NCBI RefSeq assembly: GCF_041381155.1
Contig: NC_091149.1
Span: 8,696,609-8,760,608 of the forward strand
DNA: 64,000 nt
Direction: 5' to 3'
Source of the DNA: Argopecten irradians
Lineage: Eukaryota > Mollusca > Bivalvia > Pectinida > Pectinidae
The position numbers and the translations under genes were made by a program. The notes beneath the pieces are model-generated. The model saw only the letters and a list, made by a program, of their open reading frames with translations. It did no database searches and had not been told where the DNA came from. Within the stretch, counting starts at the first letter, position 1, and every line of letters starts with the position of its first letter. Positions 59,302-64,000 of the stretch are shown here, piece by piece.

Positions 59302-62300
59302 TTAAAATCTCCATTGGATACTGTCGTCACGTGCAGTTTGGATGACTGACGACCGTCCGCCATTTCCACGAGTTACCATGTTAGATTTTGAGGCATCCTC
59401 CCACATCGTCGGCACTCCTGGAGCATTCGGAATACTCGGCATGGCTGGAAGGGCTACAGCTGGGACAGGAGCAGGAGGTATATCAAGTCTTCGGTTAGCT
59501 CCGGCTAAAGTCGCCTGTGGTCGGGAACTTACGCGACTGTTCGGGATGATAGAGGGCGGAGCTGTTTCGGTGATGAGGTTGGCCGCCACCATGGTGTTCA
59601 ATGTATCTGAACCGTCAGACATTACGTCATTGACTGTGTCTACAACATTTCCAGTGACGTCATTCATTGTGTCTATCGTATTTTCTGCGACGTCACTAAC
59701 GACATCTCCTATATTTCCAGTGACGTCACTTGCAGCATCCCTAACATTCCCTGCGACTTCACTCATAGTATCTGCCATATTACCAGTCACTTCGTTTACG
59801 GCATCTATCGTATTTTCGACTCCATCTTGGATGTTGTCAATAACATCGGCAGTTCCGTCGGTAAGGGTATCTACCGTGTCACCCATGACGTCATTGACAT
59901 TATCCATGACATCACCAACACCGTCGCCAAGACCGTCGCCCATTTCATCTAACATGTCGTCCATATTAGCAGACGTCCCACCCATTCCTATGTCGCCTCC
60001 ATCCATGTCAATACCGTCAAGGACATTATCTAGCATATCATCGACTGTATCATCCATTTTGCCATCTTTGACACGAATCTCTGGCAGGTCGGAGCCATCA
60101 TCTCTATCTCTGCTGTCGTCGTTGTCATCTCCTTTGCGCCTTTTACCTTTGCCATCCTTCTCGCTACTATCACTGCTGTTGCTACTATCGCTACTGTCAC
60201 TACTGCTATCATCGTCATCACTGCTATCGCTACTATCACTGCTATTACTACTATCACTGCTATCACTACTATCACTGCTGTCGCTACTATCATCCTTATC
60301 ATCGCTGTCGTCTTTACTGATATCATCGCTGCTGTCACTATCATCGCTGTCACCATCATTCCTCACAATACCATCGTCGTCATCATACTGGATTTTCTTG
60401 GAAATCACTGCGTCATCGACGTTATAATCTGATGATAAAATAGAGGAGAAAAGATATGAATTTAGATGTGTAAGTTATTCACATCTATAGGATATGAATA
60501 TAAAAATCTTCATTGTATATATTTTTTGAGTGGATGCGACCAATGATTGAAATGTATGCAAGTGCAAATTCTTAATACATCTGTAATTAGGTAAGAGAGA
60601 AGAGTAAGGTAAATTTGATCTGAAAGATAACAAATATGGAAAATTTGAATGAGAGCCCTTGATATGCGAATGGGAAATGTATTGTTATTTACATGTATTA
60701 CTGAATAAAATATTTTTTTATGAAAAAAAAAGAATATAAAAATCTTCCTAATTTGTCATTTTTCAGAAACTAAACTATTGTTAAGAAAATGTTCAAATCC
60801 GTATGATCGAAAATTATTTATTTTGGTTTCAAGATATTATTGCGTAAAAAAATTCATATACAATGATTGTCATCTTGCACACCTACGACGTAAATATCAA
60901 AATAAAATCACGGCATGATTGAAAACTAATGATGAAACAATAAACTATTTCTGTGTTTTATCTTCCCCACACAGTAAAAAATGTCTTTGGTATTACCCTT
61001 TTAACCAATTCTAACAATCTACATGTATATACTATAGCTGTTTTATTCGCGTTATCAAATTTTGCTTTATTTGCGGTTAATTAAATTTCTGCAATCAAGA
61101 AAAAATGACATGTGTAACGCATACAGTATATCAATCCATTTTTTGGCAGTTTGTATTTAAGATCATCGATATTTTATCATACTCACCATCATCATCAAAC
61201 ATGCCATCGCCATCAAACACTAGGACGTCACTGTGGAATTCCATGGCGTCAATCTTACCATCACCTAAAAAAAGAAACATATTTTATAAATGACGCTAAT
61301 TAGACTTCGAACTCTACCTTATTGATTCATATAGGGACAAATTGTTCAACAACGTGCAAAGGAAGCAATATTGAAAAAAAACGTATATAAAATCATATAG
61401 AAAGGAAAGCATTTTATTTATATCACTTTTGAACTGTCTCTTGTTCATTTGATGTAGGAGAATGGTATCCATCTACGCGCAACTGAAGCATTGAAGGGAA
61501 AACCTATTGTATGTAACCTAGAAAGGAAACAATTATGAGACTATCTAATATGTACATTGTTTAATGTAAGAAGGAAATTAATGTTCAACTATGACCAAAA
61601 CATAATTACAATATAAACTTCAAGTTTATGTAACATATATAGATATATATTGCAACAATTTCACAATTGTTTCCTTTCAAACCATTTCCATTAAAATGAT
61701 GCTTTTTTGTTACATTTTATGACTTTAGCAACAGGATATCCATGTCAATTAAAAAACTTAACACACGAATTACAATATTGTTTAAACGTCGCAGGACATT
61801 ATCAAGTTTGAGCCAACGGAGAGTCTTACTGTTTGTAAATGATTTGGTTTAGTGGGATTTATATTTATATAAACCACAAACCGATGTAGCGCGAACTTTC
61901 TTTTCTATTTGTAATGATATAAACTAGGAGACATTTTGTATATGATGTTTATCAATATCTAGCTTGATGTTTCAGGATATCATCATCAAATATTATATTT
62001 ATCATTAAATAAGAATAACAATTGAGATTATCTATTGTTTATACTGTTAATATGATAATAAAACATTCTGAAATGAAATGAACTGTAAATCCCACAAAAA
62101 AGTTTCAGATTAGAAAAATGCGACATTTAAACACGGCGAAATTGAAGCACCTTACAGTTTATGAAATATGAATATCATAAAATCTAAAACGGACGATTCC
62201 GCCGCTCTGAAAGCACATTATTTTGTAACATTATATGTTTGACTTGAAAACATTCAGCAGGCGGAGAGTGTGCTAATCCTAAAAAACATGACAGTAATGT

Positions 62301-63474
62301 TCATTGAATTCTTACAAACCATAACCTAGTTTCTAATCGACTGGGACTAGCAACACCAAAACAACAAAAATAAACACTCATATCAACTGTCCAATGAGGA
62401 CAATCATCACATAAATCGCAATAGATGGAGATACTACAGCATCCTACTGTGAAGTGCATTAGCGAATGAAACTGACATTTCTTCGGCATTGTTTAGGGCA
62501 TACAATAAACAAACAAATAGACAAATAAATCAATATTCTTTCATATCTACGGATGTAATATTGGCTGGTCTAGGGCAATACACTGATGTCGCCTGAGGCT
62601 GTATTGCATGGCTACCCATGCAATGAAGCCTCGTGACGTCACGGCGTCAACTAAATCTCTATTTCCTCGGTAAAATTTTAACTTTTTTGTCACAAATTTG
62701 ACTGGTTTTACTAAAAAAAGATGCAAACAACGGAATTTGTGTTGAAAATATCACGTAATTTGTAATGTATGAAAATTGACTTTCAGTCGTGGATTTCTTC
62801 GAATTTCTTTCAAAATGGCTGGATATTATAGTTATAAATTTGCAAAAAAAGTAGATATAAAAGAGTCTTATATTATTATTTTTTATTATTGATATTGACA
62901 CTTTCACATAACGCTCTATAACATCACCTTATAGCTTCACCTTGTAATCAAAATATTGTTATAATACCAAACTGCTACAGATGTCACCTGTCGAACAAAA
63001 CAATGACGTGATGTAGTATTCACCTGTCAACATTATCGCCTTGCCACCATGACCTTGATATTAGTCACACAGTTGATGAAACCATATTACTCAAACATAG
63101 CAATTATTTTTACAATTATTTGAATGTCATTTAGCAAAAAATCAACTAACAAGTATATCGATAGCAAAGCATCTCATTTCATGTATTTGAAGGTGACATA
63201 GGTATAGATGAATAAAACTAATATTTTTTTCAAACAATAATTGAAAACGTTTTTAGTAATTTTACATTAACTAATAGTAAAACAAGGTGAACATTCGAAA
63301 AGAAAAAAAATGCTTACTATCTCTGTCGACCTCGCTGAAAGCAGACCGGATGTGGAAGGATTTGGGGTCATGACCCAAACTGCGTGCGAATTCAGGTAAA
63401 CTGATGCCTTTGTCGTCGTTGATATCGTAAAATTTAAACTTCTTCGGTATCGGGGTTATGTGTATGTAATTTCT
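59302..63474 (-). CDS. EF-hand / Asp-Ser-rich / 11-mer-repeat protein, last three exons (5' end outside window)
   Basis: Exons (minus strand): 63474-63318, 61264-61187 and 60428-59302 with the stop. Junction phases agree and introns are GT-AG. Exon 1 seen gives a degenerate EF-hand loop, D-I-N-D-D-K-G-I-S-L-P-E-F, and the start of a second. The splice completes the second as D-R-D-S-D-G-K-I-D-A-M-E-F, a textbook Ca2+ loop. The last exon (374 residues) has an acidic tract of D-S-S-D repeats (about residues 20-90), a K/R cluster, a linker, a run of about ten 11-residue repeats (pattern x-G-N-x-x-D-T-x-x-D-V) and a Pro/Ala-rich end. Such composition fits a calcium-binding, possibly phosphorylated matrix protein, like dentin-sialophosphoprotein or shell acidic proteins in style only. 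A signal peptide, if any, is upstream of the window. No named family is recognised. Confidence 0.85.
59600..59960 (-). repeat. 33-bp repeats encoding 11-residue units
   Basis: Successive 33-bp units encode T-G-N-M-A-D-T-M-S-E-V, A-G-N-V-R-D-A-A-S-D-V, T-G-N-I-G-D-V-V-S-D-V, A-E-N-T-I-D-T-M-N-D-V, T-G-N-V-V-D-T-V-N-D-V and more diverged ones on either side. Hydrophobic residues recur at fixed places, as in 11-mer amphipathic helices. Confidence 0.85.
60055..60370 (-). repeat. DSS/DSSD codon repeat tract
   Basis: Imperfect 9-bp repeats of the GACAGTAGT type (read on minus), mixing GAT/GAC and AGT/AGC codons. The opposite strand is open for the same reason and yields a Leu/Ser frame that is not a gene. 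Confidence 0.85.
62545..62878 (+). mobile_element. Deletion derivative of the 57.4-kb element
   Basis: Shares TATTGGCTGGTCTAGGGCAA, GTATTGCATGGCTACCCATG, TCGGTAAAATTTTAAC and the end AAAGAGTCTTATA with 57,395-58,035, but is half as long. It lies in the first intron seen of the EF-hand gene. Confidence 0.75.
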
Positions 63475-64000
63475 CTGAAAAAAAGAAAAAAACCGCAATA
63501 TTTCGTTAAAACAATATACGAGAAGAGGAAAGTCAGCGGCAGATACAAACCAATCCCTCTTTCACTAATATGCAATTTTAACTTAGTATTTATGGTTTCC
63601 TTTCAGTAAGGCTTAACACAGACATTAACGGTGTAAAAACGACAGTATACGTCAAATTCAGTCATAAAATATATTTCACACATTAATAACTTTTTATATC
63701 TTAATTTCTTCATGGCGTTTAACTATTTCACATATTTAATACACATCCATACCTTATATTCAAAAATGAGATTATACTATGGACGTTTACAATCTTAGTC
63801 AAGTTAGACATACTAATATTCTTCACGTGATATTAAAATATGAGTCATGATCAATTTATATATATAAATATAAAAAAAAACAGTTTGATTTATCATGAAT
63901 TTCTTCTAAAACTTAGATATCTCAATTTTATATATATATATATATTTATTTTTGTCATGAAAGCATAACACAATGAACTGTGTAATCGAAAAATGAAATC

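Noticed and set aside
59342..60427. Long plus-strand frame (361 codons) opposite the EF-hand gene's last exon
   Set aside because: It is the complement of the DSS and 11-mer repeats, giving a Leu/Ser-rich sequence; splice signals, EF-hand continuity and codon pattern all support the minus strand.

Overview
The window looks like nuclear DNA of a bivalve mollusc. My best guess is a scallop or close relative. The reasons are an AT-rich sequence, genes with many small GT-AG exons, a dense mix of SINEs, MITEs and 155-bp tandem-core elements, and a recurring SINE-like family I associate with pectinids. The species call is inference from memory of repeat style; no search was run.

Layout. (1) 1-3,506: a degraded tyrosine-recombinase (Crypton-like) fragment, two SINE copies, and a single-exon TRIM gene (RING, B-box, coiled coil, C-terminal propeller-like region) on the minus strand. 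Its last 48 codons and stop lie inside a SINE. (2) 3,507-35,370: about 32 kb with no gene I can support. It is filled with SINE copies, a TTAA-flanked MITE family, other foldback elements, two long arrays of a 155-bp unit (13.1-14.2 kb and 26.7-28.1 kb), and several shorter tandem duplications. (3) 35,492-54,500: a complete 14-exon cytochrome P450 gene of clan 3 (CYP3A/thromboxane-synthase-like) on the plus strand. The exons join in frame to 486 codons plus stop with all hallmark motifs. Intron 3 holds a decayed Ty3/gypsy retrotransposon in antisense orientation, nested in a SINE with a 5-bp target duplication. (4) 59,302-63,474: the last three exons of a minus-strand gene encoding two EF-hands, then an Asp/Ser (DSS) tract, then a run of 11-residue repeats. 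This suggests a calcium-binding acidic protein, perhaps of shell or another extracellular matrix.

Most notable signals. Three P450 introns (3, 9 and 13) carry tandem arrays built from the DNA at their own 3' splice sites. In introns 3 and 9 the repeat unit includes a copy of the first bases of the following exon, so each true acceptor is preceded by decoys. Intron 5 uses a GC donor. The TRIM C-terminus is SINE-derived. The EF-hand/DSS/11-mer architecture is one I cannot match to a named family.

The genes do not form an operon or an obvious pathway; this is ordinary eukaryotic gene spacing with heavy transposon load.
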